This document shows, in pieces, positions 23,494 through 32,775 of a stretch of DNA of 46,999 nucleotides (position 1 is the first letter of the stretch; each line of letters starts with the position of its first letter). Below the pieces are notes generated by a model. That model was not told where the DNA came from and did no database searches. It was given only the letters and a program-made list of their open reading frames with translations. Origin of the DNA: Planctomycetaceae bacterium (GTDB taxonomy: Bacteria > Planctomycetota > Planctomycetia > Pirellulales > Pirellulaceae). The position numbers were made by a program, and so were the translations under genes. The stretch is from NCBI GenBank assembly GCA_007695205.1, contig REEF01000690.1, forward strand, positions 1 to 46,999, in the 5' to 3' direction.

Positions 23494-24941
23494 ACACAGT
23501 CACGATGAACACAGCGATTTCTAAAAACATGCTTTCACCTTTCCTCACCGACCGGCGCGGACTCCTCAGCCATTTGGCTGGGGCTGGCTTTGGGTTGCTC
23601 GGCCTCAGCACCGTTTCGGAAACGCGGGCTGCCACAGTTGATACACATCCCCTGGCCCCTCGTAGCCCGCATTTCACGCCTCGGGCTAAGCGAGTCCTGC
23701 ACATCTTCGCTAACGGCGGGCCCTCGGCGATGGACACCTTTGATCCCAAGCCGGCCCTCGCGAAATACGCTGGACGTCCACTACCCACGCATTACAACAC
23801 GGACAATCCGACTGCGGGGGCGATGCCTTCTCCATTTGCCTTCAAACATTATGGTGAATCTGGACTCGCCTGTAGCGAGCTCTTTGCCGATCTCGCTGCG
23901 GCCCACGCGGATGATCTCTGCGTGATCCGCTCGCTCTATACCGACACGCCGATTCACGAGGCCTCGTTGCGAATGATGAACACTGGCTCGCTCGTGGTGC
24001 CACGCCCGAGCCTCGGTTCGTGGGTGACGTGGGGCTTGGGAACAGAGAATCGCAACCTGCCGGGCTATGTGTCTCTGGTGCCATCCGGTCTTCCGTTCAT
24101 CGGCGAAGACAACTGGAAGTCATCGTTCCTGCCCAACGTGTTTCAGGGAACCTACGTGGCGACCAATCGTGAGGCAGGCAAACCGCTGATCGACAACATC
24201 ACCAATCCACGCCTCACCCGCGAGACGCAGACCCGGCAGATGTCGTTGGTCGAGAAAATGAACGCACGTCATTTCGAGCGGAACGCTGACTATCCGGAGC
24301 TGATGTCCAGCATTCACAACTACCAAACCGCCTTTCGCATGCAGGTCGAGGCGACCGATGCCTTCGATATTTCCAAGGAACCGGAATCGGTGCGCGCGAT
24401 GTATGGGGACACGCCGAATGGCAGACAGTTGCTCGTGGCGCGGCGATTGTTGGAACGCGGCGTGCGTTTCGTGCAGGCGTGGCATGGTCCGGGGCAGCCG
24501 TGGGACAGCCACAATGATCTGGAGAAAAGTCACCGCCGCCTGGCCAAAGAAAGTTCGCAGGGGATCACCGCCCTGCTTACCGATCTGAAGTCGCGCGGCC
24601 TGTTGGAGGACACTCTGGTGATCTGGGGCGGCGAGTTTGGCCGGACCCCGCTGGCACAGATCGAGCCTGGTAAGGCGGGCAACACCGGCGGCCGGGATCA
24701 CAATCCCTTCGGCTTTACGATGTGGATGGCCGGAGGCGGCGTGAAGGGGGGCATGACCTACGGCGCCACGGACGACTTCGGTTTCAAAGCCGTCGAGAAC
24801 CGTGTCCACGTCCACGACCTCCATGCGACGATTCTGCACCTGCTGGGATTCGACCACGAACACATGACTTACCAACACGCCGGCCGCGATTTTCGACTCA
24901 CCGATGTGCATGGCCATGTCATCCGGGACGTTTTGGCCTGA
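23490..24941 (+). CDS. Exported DUF1501 protein
   Basis: The 483-residue protein belongs to DUF1501, which has an alkaline-phosphatase/sulfatase-like fold and is the standard partner of DUF1549/1553 cytochromes. Visible are a twin-Arg-like leader (TDRRGLLSHLAGAGFG), RVLHIFANGGPSAMDTFDPK, VQAWHGPGQPWDSH, VIWGGEFGRTP, GRDHNPFGFTMWMAGGGVK, and HDLHATILHLLGFDHEHM at the C-terminus. ATG 23490 overlaps the preceding stop (ATGA); a second ATG five codons on is an alternative. The catalytic role is unproven. Confidence 0.9.
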   Translation: MNTVTMNTAISKNMLSPFLTDRRGLLSHLAGAGFGLLGLSTVSETRAATVDTHPLAPRSPHFTPRAKRVLHIFANGGPSAMDTFDPKPALAKYAGRPLPTHYNTDNPTAGAMPSPFAFKHYGESGLACSELFADLAAAHADDLCVIRSLYTDTPIHEASLRMMNTGSLVVPRPSLGSWVTWGLGTENRNLPGYVSLVPSGLPFIGEDNWKSSFLPNVFQGTYVATNREAGKPLIDNITNPRLTRETQTRQMSLVEKMNARHFERNADYPELMSSIHNYQTAFRMQVEATDAFDISKEPESVRAMYGDTPNGRQLLVARRLLERGVRFVQAWHGPGQPWDSHNDLEKSHRRLAKESSQGITALLTDLKSRGLLEDTLVIWGGEFGRTPLAQIEPGKAGNTGGRDHNPFGFTMWMAGGGVKGGMTYGATDDFGFKAVENRVHVHDLHATILHLLGFDHEHMTYQHAGRDFRLTDVHGHVIRDVLA

Positions 24942-24989
24942 CACGAAGACTTACTTCCACCTTTTCGCTAAACAGCACTCTCTAAAATT

Positions 24990-26243
24990 ATGAACACACA
25001 ATCCTCACTCTCCACCCGTCGCACTTTCCTTTGCGGAGCAGGCGTCACGCTCAGCTTGCCCTGGCTCGAATCGCTCGGCGGCATCGCCCATGCCGCTGAG
25101 GCAGGAAAAGAGCCGCGCCGCCTGCTGCTGATCTGCCTGCCGCTTGGCATCTACCGCGATTCTTTCATTCCCAAACAATCCGGAACTGGCTACGAACTCA
25201 CGGAGTATCTCGCCCCGCTGGCCGATCTCCGCGATCGCTTCACCATCGTCTCGGGGCTCGAACATCCGGGCGTCGGCGGTGGTCACGCCTCACAGCCTCG
25301 CATCTTCACCGGTATACCCTCGGCCGAGCGGAACCGCCGCTCGCTCGACCAGTACGTCGCCGCCACGCTCGGCCAGCACACGCGTTTTGACTCGCTCGCG
25401 TTGAGCGCCGGGGACAACAACTTTGGCTGGACCGACGGCGGCAGCATGGTGCCAGCGGAGAGAAACGTCGGCGACGCCTTCGCCAAGCTCTTTGCCGAAG
25501 ACGGCGCGGCCAACAAAACCAAAGTCCTCAGCGAGATCGGTCGCGGTAAGAGCATTCTCGACCACGTGCTGGATGAAGCGCGCGACCTGCAATCGCGTCT
25601 CTCCCGACGCGACCAGGAAAAGCTCGGTGAGTACTTCGAGTCGGTCCGCGCCACCGAGAAACGCCTAGTGAAGTCCGAAGAATGGATGCATCAGCCAAAA
25701 CCTATGGTGAACTCCAAACCGCCGGCACCGTTCGCTCCCGACGAGATCATCACCAACCTGCGCGGTGTCTGCGATCTAACGCATCTGGCCTTCAAGACCG
25801 ACAGTACCCGCGTCATCACATTCGGCTACTTCCGTCAGGACACCGTCGCCGTGCCGGGCGTCAACGTCGGCTATCATAACCTCTCGCACCACGGCCAGGA
25901 CGAAGGGAACATCGCACAGCTCAAACGAGTCGAACGGGCCTTCTTCGACGAGCTGAAGACGCTGTTGATGAATCTGCAGAACACGCGTGAGGGAGACTCG
26001 ACGCTGCTGGACCGCACCACGATCCTCGTCACGTCGAACCTGGGCAGCGGTAACAGTCACAGCAACAAAGACCTGCCCGTGCTGCTCGCGGGAGGCCGGT
26101 TCAAGCACGGTCAGCATCTCGCCATCGCCCCTGGCACCGTGCCCTTGAGCAATCTATACGTCAGCGTGCTAAACCAACTCGGCTTTGAAGATCAATCGTT
26201 CGGCACCTCGACCGGCACTTTGAAGGGACTGACAATCGCGTGA
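24990..26243 (+). CDS. Tat-exported DUF1552 protein
   Basis: The 417-residue protein has a Tat leader (STRRTFLCGAGVTLSLPWLE) and a DUF1552 body with RFTIVSGLEHPGVGGGHASQ, YHNLSHHGQDEGN, TILVTSNLGSGNSHSNKDLP and GRFKHGQHLAI. It follows the DUF1501 gene by 48 nt and is probably the original partner of the DUF1592 cytochrome at 18233, now separated from it by the DUF1549/1553-DUF1501 pair. The first His cluster is rearranged relative to the HGGGHGGD of the copy at 10037. Confidence 0.87.
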   Translation: MNTQSSLSTRRTFLCGAGVTLSLPWLESLGGIAHAAEAGKEPRRLLLICLPLGIYRDSFIPKQSGTGYELTEYLAPLADLRDRFTIVSGLEHPGVGGGHASQPRIFTGIPSAERNRRSLDQYVAATLGQHTRFDSLALSAGDNNFGWTDGGSMVPAERNVGDAFAKLFAEDGAANKTKVLSEIGRGKSILDHVLDEARDLQSRLSRRDQEKLGEYFESVRATEKRLVKSEEWMHQPKPMVNSKPPAPFAPDEIITNLRGVCDLTHLAFKTDSTRVITFGYFRQDTVAVPGVNVGYHNLSHHGQDEGNIAQLKRVERAFFDELKTLLMNLQNTREGDSTLLDRTTILVTSNLGSGNSHSNKDLPVLLAGGRFKHGQHLAIAPGTVPLSNLYVSVLNQLGFEDQSFGTSTGTLKGLTIA

Positions 26244-26294
26244 AGACCCATCTGAATTCCTCCTCTACCAGCACTAGCATTCCACGACATTCCT

Positions 26295-27428
26295 ATGAAA
26301 TCATGCATACTCACGCTCACCCTTGTCCTCCTAGCTGCTACTGTGGTTGTCGCGGAAGAGACTCCCGAAGATGCAAAGATTCGCGACTCCATTCCACTCG
26401 GCGGTGACTTCAAACCCAACCCGCAAGTGGGCGCGTTCGTCGTGGTGGGGCACGGAGCCCGCATCATTGTGTCGAAGGACGATGGCCAGACGTGGAAGCA
26501 AGCTTTCTTCGCCGCTCCTGGAGCCGATCACGGCCCGTGGGCCACGAGATCCGTCGCCTACACGAACGGCGTCTTCGCCGTGCCGGTGGCCTGGGGCGGA
26601 CCGACGATTTATCTCGCCTCGGACGATACTGTGAACTGGCGTCATCTCACCAGCGGCGCGACCAAGCTGCCACAAAGCAAAGACGACCCGCGCGTGATGA
26701 CCGGCTTTACGTGGAGCCTGGCGGGCGGCAAGGGAGCCTTTGTCTCCAGCGGCTACATGACCTTCAGCGCCACGGCGGACCTTGGCAAAACATTCACTAC
26801 CTTCGGCATGTGGGGCGCGTTCAAGGACGATCCGCGCGGCAAGCTCCCAAACACGCATCACATCGGCGCGGTGTATTGCGGCGATGCGAGCGGTCGCTTC
26901 CTCGCGCTCGGCGACAATCGCGGCGAATCGGGCCCGAAGTTCGGCCATCTCTTGGCCAGCGATGATCTCGGCAAGACATGGAAATGGCTCGCACCGGAAG
27001 GCCTCGACGCCTCCACCGGTCGCGGCGCGTTGACATCCAACGGCAAGTTGCTCGTCATGACCGACCCCATCGCCGCGAACGCGTGGACGAGCGCCGATGC
27101 CGGTGAGACGTGGGACGGCCCACACGCCACCGGCACGCAGCGTGCCGCGCTTAGTGTCGTGAACGGCGAGTTCTGGCTTTGTGGCAAGAAATCTCGCGCC
27201 AGCGTCGACGGCAAGACCTGGCGCGATCTCCCCGCCGCCATCCCCGAAGGCCAGTTGATTGCCAGCGACAAAGGGACGCTCATCAGCATCCACTCACAGC
27301 GATTCAACATCCAGCGCAGCACCGACGGCGGCCAAACTTGGCAAGAGGTTCACACCTTCGTACCCGCCGACATCAAAGGTGGCGCACAGGGACTGCGCGA
27401 TGGCGCGTTCGGCCACGTGGCGCCATGA
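26295..27428 (+). CDS. Exported BNR/Asp-box repeat protein (sialidase-like beta-propeller)
   Basis: The 377-residue protein has a signal peptide (ILTLTLVLLAATVVVA) and at least five Asp-box units, S-x-D-x-G-x-T-W like: SKDDGQTW, a weaker ADLGKTF, SDDLGKTW, SADAGETW and STDGGQTW, spread over the chain. This predicts a beta-propeller, the fold of sialidases and photosystem-assembly or exo-glycanase proteins. The sialidase Arg triad cannot be assigned by eye, so enzymatic activity is open. It follows the DUF1552 gene by 51 nt. A short relic of a DUF1553 gene comes after it. Confidence 0.75.
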   Translation: MKSCILTLTLVLLAATVVVAEETPEDAKIRDSIPLGGDFKPNPQVGAFVVVGHGARIIVSKDDGQTWKQAFFAAPGADHGPWATRSVAYTNGVFAVPVAWGGPTIYLASDDTVNWRHLTSGATKLPQSKDDPRVMTGFTWSLAGGKGAFVSSGYMTFSATADLGKTFTTFGMWGAFKDDPRGKLPNTHHIGAVYCGDASGRFLALGDNRGESGPKFGHLLASDDLGKTWKWLAPEGLDASTGRGALTSNGKLLVMTDPIAANAWTSADAGETWDGPHATGTQRAALSVVNGEFWLCGKKSRASVDGKTWRDLPAAIPEGQLIASDKGTLISIHSQRFNIQRSTDGGQTWQEVHTFVPADIKGGAQGLRDGAFGHVAP

Positions 27429-27452
27429 TCGCATTGATTCAGGAATTGGTAG

Positions 27453-27884
27453 ATGAAACCGTCACAAATAATTTCAAGACAAGCGTTCTCGCCATGGGCG
27501 GTTTGCGTCGTGAGCTACCTCGCCCGCGGGCCGCGTTTCCGCATGGAGGCCAAGGTGGTGCGCGACAACGCGCTGAGCATCGCGGGCCTGCTGCACAAGC
27601 AAGTCGGCGGACCCCGTGATGAGCAGCTTCGACGCGCCAACTGCGCCTACCAGCTCTGCACTTCGCGCGGCATCAAGCCCGCTGAACTGCAAAGCGTGCT
27701 CAAGCTGCTCGAAGTCAACCGCACCCGCCTCCGCCAAGGCGAACTCAAAGCCGGACTCATCGCCTTTTCCTCGCTGACGAAACCCGAAGAACTCCCTGTC
27801 GACGCCACGCCCAACGACATCGCCGTCTGGACCATCGTCAGCCGCGTGCTGCTGAATCTCGATGAGACAATGACGAAATCCTAA
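27453..27884 (+). pseudogene. Collapsed relic of a DUF1553 cytochrome gene
   Basis: The 143-residue frame combines a leader-like start (SPWAVCVVSYLA), a piece of DUF1553 (RGPRFRMEAKVVRDNALS then IAGLLHKQVGGP, compare NPRRLSYEGIRDTLL and MGGPS in the protein at 20725), and the family's C-terminal end (DEQLRRANCAYQLCTSRG then AVWTIVSRVLLNLDET). PSCyt1, DUF1549, most of DUF1553 and all heme motifs are gone. Full-length relatives have 750-1000 residues. The joins, near codons 21 and 53, are in frame. It was probably once paired with the DUF1501 leader found 12 nt downstream. Confidence 0.75.
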
Positions 27885-27895
27885 CCCGAGTGAGC

Positions 27896-28006
27896 ATGAC
27901 CACGAATCCTCTGAATCACCTTTCCGAACGGGCCGCGGCACTCACGCGGCGCTGGTTTCTCAGCGACTGCGGCATCGGTCTTGCCGACCTCTGCGACCTC
28001 CCGTCC
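27896..28006 (+). pseudogene. Relic of a DUF1501 leader fused in frame to the sulfatase
   Basis: MTTNPLNHLSERAAALTRRW and the following FLSDCGIGL read as the N-terminus of a planctomycete DUF1501 protein (NPL..., then a twin-Arg RRWFL-x-D-C-G-x-G-L leader). The frame then runs without a stop into the sulfatase. It lies directly after the DUF1553 relic, the normal place for a DUF1501 gene. If translation starts here, the sulfatase would carry a Tat-like extension before its own Sec signal. Confidence 0.6.
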
Positions 28007-29653
28007 ATGAAACATCTCGCCATGAAACATTTCCTTGTTGCCCTGCTTGCCTTCAGCCTGTCGCCCTCCGTCTTTGCTGTTGAGAAGCCGAACATCATCC
28101 TTATCATGGCCGATGACATGGGTTTCTCTGACCTTGGCTGCTACGGCAGCGAAATTGCGACGCCGAATCTTGATTCTCTGGCGGCGAACGGTGTCCGCTT
28201 CACGCAATTCTATAATGGCGCGCGCTGCTGTCCCACGAGGGCACAACTGCTCACAGGACTTTATGCGCATCAGGCGGGCATCGGCTTCATGGAGCCGACC
28301 AACGCCTACAACAAGCCCTTCAAACACATCCCGGAGTATCAGGGTTTCCTCAATCGCCGCTGCGTCACGCTGGCGGAAGTGTTGAAGTCCGCGGGTTACC
28401 AGACCTTCATGTGCGGCAAGTGGCACGTCGGTAGTGCGGAGGGCGAGCGGCCGCTCGACCGAGGCTTTGACCGCTTCTTCGGCATCCACGGCGGAGCCTC
28501 GAGCTTCTTCCATCCGAAGCCGGGCCAAATCATGGACGGGCGCGAGCCACTTGCCCATCTGCCAGAGGACTTTTATACCACCGACTACTTCGCGAAATAC
28601 GCCGCCAAGTTCGTGCGCGAAGCGAAGACGGATTCACCTTTCTTCCTCTACCTCGCCTTTACCGCACCGCACTGGCCGCTGCACGCATGGCCGGAGGACA
28701 TCGCGAAATATCGCGGCAAATACAAAGACGGCTGGCAAAAGCTGCGTGAGGAACGATTCGCGCGGCAAAAACAACTCGGCATCATGCCGCAGGACGCCGA
28801 GCTGTCGCCCGTGCATGAGTCCTCCGTGAAATGGAAGCCGGAGGACGCCGGCTCCACGGACATGGACCTCCGTATGGCAGTCTATGCCGCGATGATTGAC
28901 CGCATGGACCATGGGATCGGTCAGGTGCTCGCCGCCCTGCGCCAAACAAACCGTTTCAACAACACGCTCATCCTTTTTCTCAGCGACAACGGTGCCTGCG
29001 CGGAATCCATCGGCAAGGGCAAGGCCGACGCGAAGCCCGCCGATGACCCGAACTCATTCCAAGGCGTGCTGCTGCCCTGGGCGAACGCCAGCAACACGCC
29101 CTTCCGCCAGTTCAAACATTGGACACACGAAGGCGGCATCGCCACACCGCTCATCGCGCATTGGCCGGCGGGAATGGCGTCGCGAAGCTCTCAAATCGTC
29201 CGCACTCCAGCGCACATCATCGACATCATGGCGACGTGCTCGGACCTCGCGGGCGCGGCGTATCCGAAGGAGCGTGACGGTCAGGCCATTCACCCGATGG
29301 AAGGCGCGAGCCTCAAGCCTCTGCTTGAAGGTTCCGGCGAGCTTCCCGCCCGCACACTATTCTGGGAGCACGAGGGCAACCGTGCCGTGCGCTCCGGCCA
29401 ATGGAAGCTCGTCGCGCACTACAATGAAAACCTCGGCGATGAAGACGTGGCTCTCGGCAAGCGCACGGGACCTTGGGAACTCTACAATCTCGAACGCGAC
29501 CGCACCGAGCTGCACAACCTTGCCAACCAACATCCCGACATTGTCACCGACCTCGCTGCCCAACACGCCGCGTGGGAAAAACGCGTCGGCGCACGCGACT
29601 GGGAGAGCCTCCTCAAGATGGGCGGGTTGGATGTGATCAAACCCAAACCATGA
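28007..29653 (+). CDS. Exported type I sulfatase
   Basis: This alkaline-phosphatase-fold sulfatase has about 548 residues. After a signal peptide (MKHFLVALLAFSLSPSVFA) come the metal-site NIILIMADDMGFSDLGCYGS, the formylglycine motif CCPTR (Cys74) in GARCCPTRAQLLTG, GKWHVGS with the conserved Lys/His, and FLSDNGACAE. Cys74 must be oxidised by an FGE for activity; the SUMF-like protein in this window lacks the FGE cysteines, so the maturase should be elsewhere. The start is uncertain: ATG 28007 or 28022 both give a signal peptide, while the frame continues up to 27890 through a DUF1501-like leader. Its stop overlaps the next start (ATGA). Substrate is unknown; polysaccharide sulfate is likely. 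Confidence 0.88.
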   Translation: MKHLAMKHFLVALLAFSLSPSVFAVEKPNIILIMADDMGFSDLGCYGSEIATPNLDSLAANGVRFTQFYNGARCCPTRAQLLTGLYAHQAGIGFMEPTNAYNKPFKHIPEYQGFLNRRCVTLAEVLKSAGYQTFMCGKWHVGSAEGERPLDRGFDRFFGIHGGASSFFHPKPGQIMDGREPLAHLPEDFYTTDYFAKYAAKFVREAKTDSPFFLYLAFTAPHWPLHAWPEDIAKYRGKYKDGWQKLREERFARQKQLGIMPQDAELSPVHESSVKWKPEDAGSTDMDLRMAVYAAMIDRMDHGIGQVLAALRQTNRFNNTLILFLSDNGACAESIGKGKADAKPADDPNSFQGVLLPWANASNTPFRQFKHWTHEGGIATPLIAHWPAGMASRSSQIVRTPAHIIDIMATCSDLAGAAYPKERDGQAIHPMEGASLKPLLEGSGELPARTLFWEHEGNRAVRSGQWKLVAHYNENLGDEDVALGKRTGPWELYNLERDRTELHNLANQHPDIVTDLAAQHAAWEKRVGARDWESLLKMGGLDVIKPKP

Positions 29654-30576
29654 ATACCAAGAATCCCATAATGAAAAAGCTCCGCGCAATCCGCAGCATT
29701 CTCTTTCGAGTGGCTGCGTCTGCCTTGCTCATCGGCGCTGCATCCGGAGCCGACCAACCGCCATTGCGTGAGACGGGCGGCTTCGTTGTGGCCGGGCATG
29801 CCTGGACGTGGAACAAGGGCACGCTCTTCGATGCCATCGACCAGACAGCAGCGTTGGGGCTCGATTCGCTGGAGATTTTCCTCATGGGGATGCGCATCAG
29901 CGCGGAAACCGGAGACGCCTTGCTCGACGACGCCACGCCGGAGGGACTCATCGCCCGCATCCGGAAACACGCGAAGGCGAAGGGCGTGCATTTCGTCGCG
30001 CCCTACATCGGTGGCAAGCAGTGGACGCGCATCGGTCAGGATGAGGCCCAGTTGCGGCGATTTTTTGAGCAGGGCAAAAAACTCGGCGTCTCCGGCTTCA
30101 CAGGTGAGCCGATGGAATCGCAGTGGGACATGCTGGAAAAGCTGCTCAAGGAATTCGACTTCACCTTTGCCATCCACAATCACGCCATCGGTTTCGAGGC
30201 GGACTACTTCGGCGCGGCCTATCCCTACGGCAATCCTGGCGAGACGGCGAAAAAGCTCGATGCGCAGCGGCGCGACAGGCGCATGGGCATCTGTTTCGAC
30301 ACCGGCCATGCTGCCCGCTCAGGGCTCGACATCGTGGAAGTCACCCGCGCCTGTGGCAACCGACTGCGCAGCCTGCACCTCAAGGATGTGGCCCGCGTGC
30401 AGGTGAATGACGTGCCCTTCGGCACCGGTCGCGTGGATGTCGCTGCCGTGCTGACGGAACTCAAGCGCCAGGGCTTCCAGGGGCACATCGGGCTGGAATA
30501 CGAGAACTTCGAATCACCCACGTTTGCCGACGACCTGCGCCAGATGGTGCGCTTTGTCCGGGAGCAGGGGAAGTGA
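29650..30576 (+). CDS. Exported sugar phosphate isomerase/epimerase-like TIM-barrel protein
   Basis: The 308-residue protein has a signal segment (SILFRVAASALLIGAASGA) and a xylose-isomerase-like barrel with probable metal ligands in DSLEIFLMG, FAIHNHAIGFE, GICFDTGHA, LRSLHLKDV and HIGLEYENFE. The ATG at 29650 overlaps the sulfatase stop (ATGA), so sulfatase and isomerase are made together. This suggests that the isomerase acts on the sugar released or desulfated in the periplasm. The substrate cannot be inferred further. Confidence 0.85.
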   Translation: MNTKNPIMKKLRAIRSILFRVAASALLIGAASGADQPPLRETGGFVVAGHAWTWNKGTLFDAIDQTAALGLDSLEIFLMGMRISAETGDALLDDATPEGLIARIRKHAKAKGVHFVAPYIGGKQWTRIGQDEAQLRRFFEQGKKLGVSGFTGEPMESQWDMLEKLLKEFDFTFAIHNHAIGFEADYFGAAYPYGNPGETAKKLDAQRRDRRMGICFDTGHAARSGLDIVEVTRACGNRLRSLHLKDVARVQVNDVPFGTGRVDVAAVLTELKRQGFQGHIGLEYENFESPTFADDLRQMVRFVREQGK

Positions 30577-30602
30577 AGTTGCAGCCGACCCTGCGGCGAA
30601 CA

Positions 30603-31499
30603 TCACTTCGGCGAAATACGGCTTCTGAGTTCTCTCGGCGACTGGCCAAACTTTCCGCGAAAGGCTGCGTTGAACCGCGTTAGGCTGCCGAAGCCGCTGG
30701 CGTAGGCGACTTCGGTGACGCTTTGGTGGGTTTGCGTGAGCAACTGATGCGCGTAGGCAAGGCGGGCGTCGGTGAGGAAGGTGACGAAGGTCTTGCCGGT
30801 ATATTTTTGGAACTGACGGCAAAAGGTGGCGCGGCTCATGGCGCTGCGGTTCACGGCTTCTTTGAGCATGAGCGGCTCGGTGAATTGCTCGAGCACCCAC
30901 TGCACCACGCTGTCGAGACGTGGGCGTATAACGGCATCGGCTTCGGCGAAGACACGGGTCTGGCTGAGTGTGACCGTCTGCTCCGTCGGAGCGTCGTGAA
31001 GCAGTGCGAGGAGTTCCAGCAACAGACCTGCGCGCGCGAGCTTGCTGGCGGCAGCCATGCGTTCCAGCAGGACGATGGCGGCTCGCGCGGTGGCGGGGCG
31101 AAATGAAATACCGTGATCCGCCGTGGCAAAGAGTCGCTGCACTTCGCGCTCACCGCCCAGCCTGCGGAGCGGGTGTTCATTTGGCAAATGGAATTGAAGC
31201 ACATAGCCATCGGTACGGCCTTGCTCCATCCAGCAGTGCGGCAGATGGCTGCCGAGCAGCACGCAGTCCCACTCGCCAAACGAGCCGACGTGGTCGCCGA
31301 CGTAGCGCATTCCGGAGCCGCGCTCGAAAATGGTAAACTCCGTCTCTGCGTGGCTGTGCCAACGTCCGCCGACGCCCGACGCGGCGACGCGGCGTCCTCC
31401 GGCCTCAAGGGATTGCAGGGAGCGTGCATTACCCTGCCAGCGCAGGAGTCGGAGGCATTCATCGGGAGCGAAACAGATGTTTTCGAGCAGGACGGTCAT
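30603..31499 (-). CDS. AraC-family transcriptional regulator
   Basis: The 298-residue protein has an N-terminal cupin-like sensor (HSHAETEFTIFERGSG, LLGSHLPHCW) and a C-terminal AraC double helix-turn-helix (LMLKEAVNRSAMSRATFCRQ, then VTEVAYASGFGSLTRFNAAF and GQSPRELR). ATG 31499 is chosen because the cupin part starts soon after it; the frame up to 31589 adds an unrelated tail. It is transcribed away from the sugar-acid operon across a 115-bp gap (31500-31614), so it most likely activates that operon in response to a sugar or sugar acid. It runs convergently to the isomerase gene, 26 nt apart. Confidence 0.88.
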   Translation of the reverse strand: MTVLLENICFAPDECLRLLRWQGNARSLQSLEAGGRRVAASGVGGRWHSHAETEFTIFERGSGMRYVGDHVGSFGEWDCVLLGSHLPHCWMEQGRTDGYVLQFHLPNEHPLRRLGGEREVQRLFATADHGISFRPATARAAIVLLERMAAASKLARAGLLLELLALLHDAPTEQTVTLSQTRVFAEADAVIRPRLDSVVQWVLEQFTEPLMLKEAVNRSAMSRATFCRQFQKYTGKTFVTFLTDARLAYAHQLLTQTHQSVTEVAYASGFGSLTRFNAAFRGKFGQSPRELRSRISPK

Positions 31500-31614
31500 T
31501 ACCCGAAAATTATCACCCAAAATCACGCTTTGTCGAGTGCAGTGAGACGATCCGGGCAGTTTTTGAGACGGAGCGGTGAGATTCGGCACTGTTTCCTGGC
31601 GATACTTGTTTCTT

Positions 31615-32775
31615 ATGAACGCACCTCTTTCCTCTTTTGAAAATCATCTGCCGCGGCGCGTTATCACCGGTCGCGGCATGAGCGAATCGCTCGTTGAAAT
31701 CTGCCGGGCGAATGGCTGGCGGCAAGTTTTCCTCGTCAGTGATGCGGGCGTGGCGGGAGCGGGGCTGATGCGGAAGGTTTCACAGCCCTTGCTCGATGCG
31801 CACTTGCTCGCAGGGTCGTTTGCCGAAGTGCCACCGGAGCCGCCCATCGATGTGGTGGACAAGATTGCGGAGCGCATCAAGGCCAGTGGTGCGGATGTCG
31901 TCATCGCGCTGGGCGGTGGTAGTGTGATGGACGCGACGAAGGTGGCGGCGCTCTGTGCGCGGCATGGGAAGACCGCGCGGGAGTTCCTCGGCATTCGGAA
32001 AGCGGGTGGGCGCGGATTACCGACCGTGCTCATTCCCACGACGGCAGGCACCGGCTCGGAGGCGACGTTTGTGGCGATCCTCACCGATGAGGCCACGGGA
32101 AATAAAGTCGGCGTGGTGGACCCTTGCATCCTCGCGGACATCGCCATCGTAGACCCCGCGCTTACGGATCGATTGCCGCCGCATGTCACCGCCGCAGCGG
32201 GTATGGACGCGCTGGTTCACGCGGTGGAGGCGTTCATCGCGAAGAACGCGACGCCCATCGCACGCGGCCTGGCGCTGGAGGCGGCGCGGCACATCGGACG
32301 CTCGCTGGAGGTCGTGTGCCGTGAGCCGGTAAACAAAGCAGCGCGCGACGGCATGGCCATCGGCTCGCATCTCGCGGGCATGGCATTCGCGAATGCGTCG
32401 TGCTGCGCAGTTCATGCGCTGGCGCTGCCGCTGGGCGGGCGTTTTCACATTCCGCACGGCGTCATCACCGGCTGTTTCGCGGGTGAAATGATGCGGCACA
32501 ACGCACCGGTGTGCGCGGAGGACTTCGCGGAGTTCAGCGCCGCGCTGGGCTGGGGCGCGCTGTCGCCCGAGGCGTTTGCGGACAAGCTGGATGCCATCGC
32601 TGACAGCGTCGGTCTGCGTGCCGCTTTGAAAATGACGCCGGTCCCTGCCGAGGTCATCCCCGCGATGGCGGCGGATGCGGTGGCGAATCGCCGCCTCATG
32701 GACCCCAACCCGCGGGATGTCACCGTGGCGGACGCCGCCCGAATCTACCAAACCGTTCTTTCGAGCCAACCATGA
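31615..32775 (+). CDS. Iron-containing (group III) alcohol dehydrogenase
   Basis: The 386-residue protein has the group III ADH layout: an N-terminal nucleotide domain with ALGGGSVMDATKVAA and PTTAGTGSEAT, then a metal-binding helical domain with Asp and His in GMDALVHAVEAFI and the His pair in HALALPLGGRFHIPHGV. Such enzymes include lactaldehyde reductase, maleylacetate reductase and hydroxyacid-oxoacid transhydrogenase. ATG 31615 gives a clean family N-terminus (SSFENHLPRRVITGRG). First gene of the operon opposite the AraC regulator; its stop overlaps the isopropylmalate-dehydrogenase-like relic. A lactaldehyde or other short hydroxy-aldehyde substrate would fit the rest of the operon (inference). 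Confidence 0.88.
   Translation: MNAPLSSFENHLPRRVITGRGMSESLVEICRANGWRQVFLVSDAGVAGAGLMRKVSQPLLDAHLLAGSFAEVPPEPPIDVVDKIAERIKASGADVVIALGGGSVMDATKVAALCARHGKTAREFLGIRKAGGRGLPTVLIPTTAGTGSEATFVAILTDEATGNKVGVVDPCILADIAIVDPALTDRLPPHVTAAAGMDALVHAVEAFIAKNATPIARGLALEAARHIGRSLEVVCREPVNKAARDGMAIGSHLAGMAFANASCCAVHALALPLGGRFHIPHGVITGCFAGEMMRHNAPVCAEDFAEFSAALGWGALSPEAFADKLDAIADSVGLRAALKMTPVPAEVIPAMAADAVANRRLMDPNPRDVTVADAARIYQTVLSSQP

Noticed and set aside
31500..31614. AraC binding sites between the regulator and the ADH operon
   Set aside because: The 115-bp gap very likely contains them, but I found no clear direct or inverted repeat.
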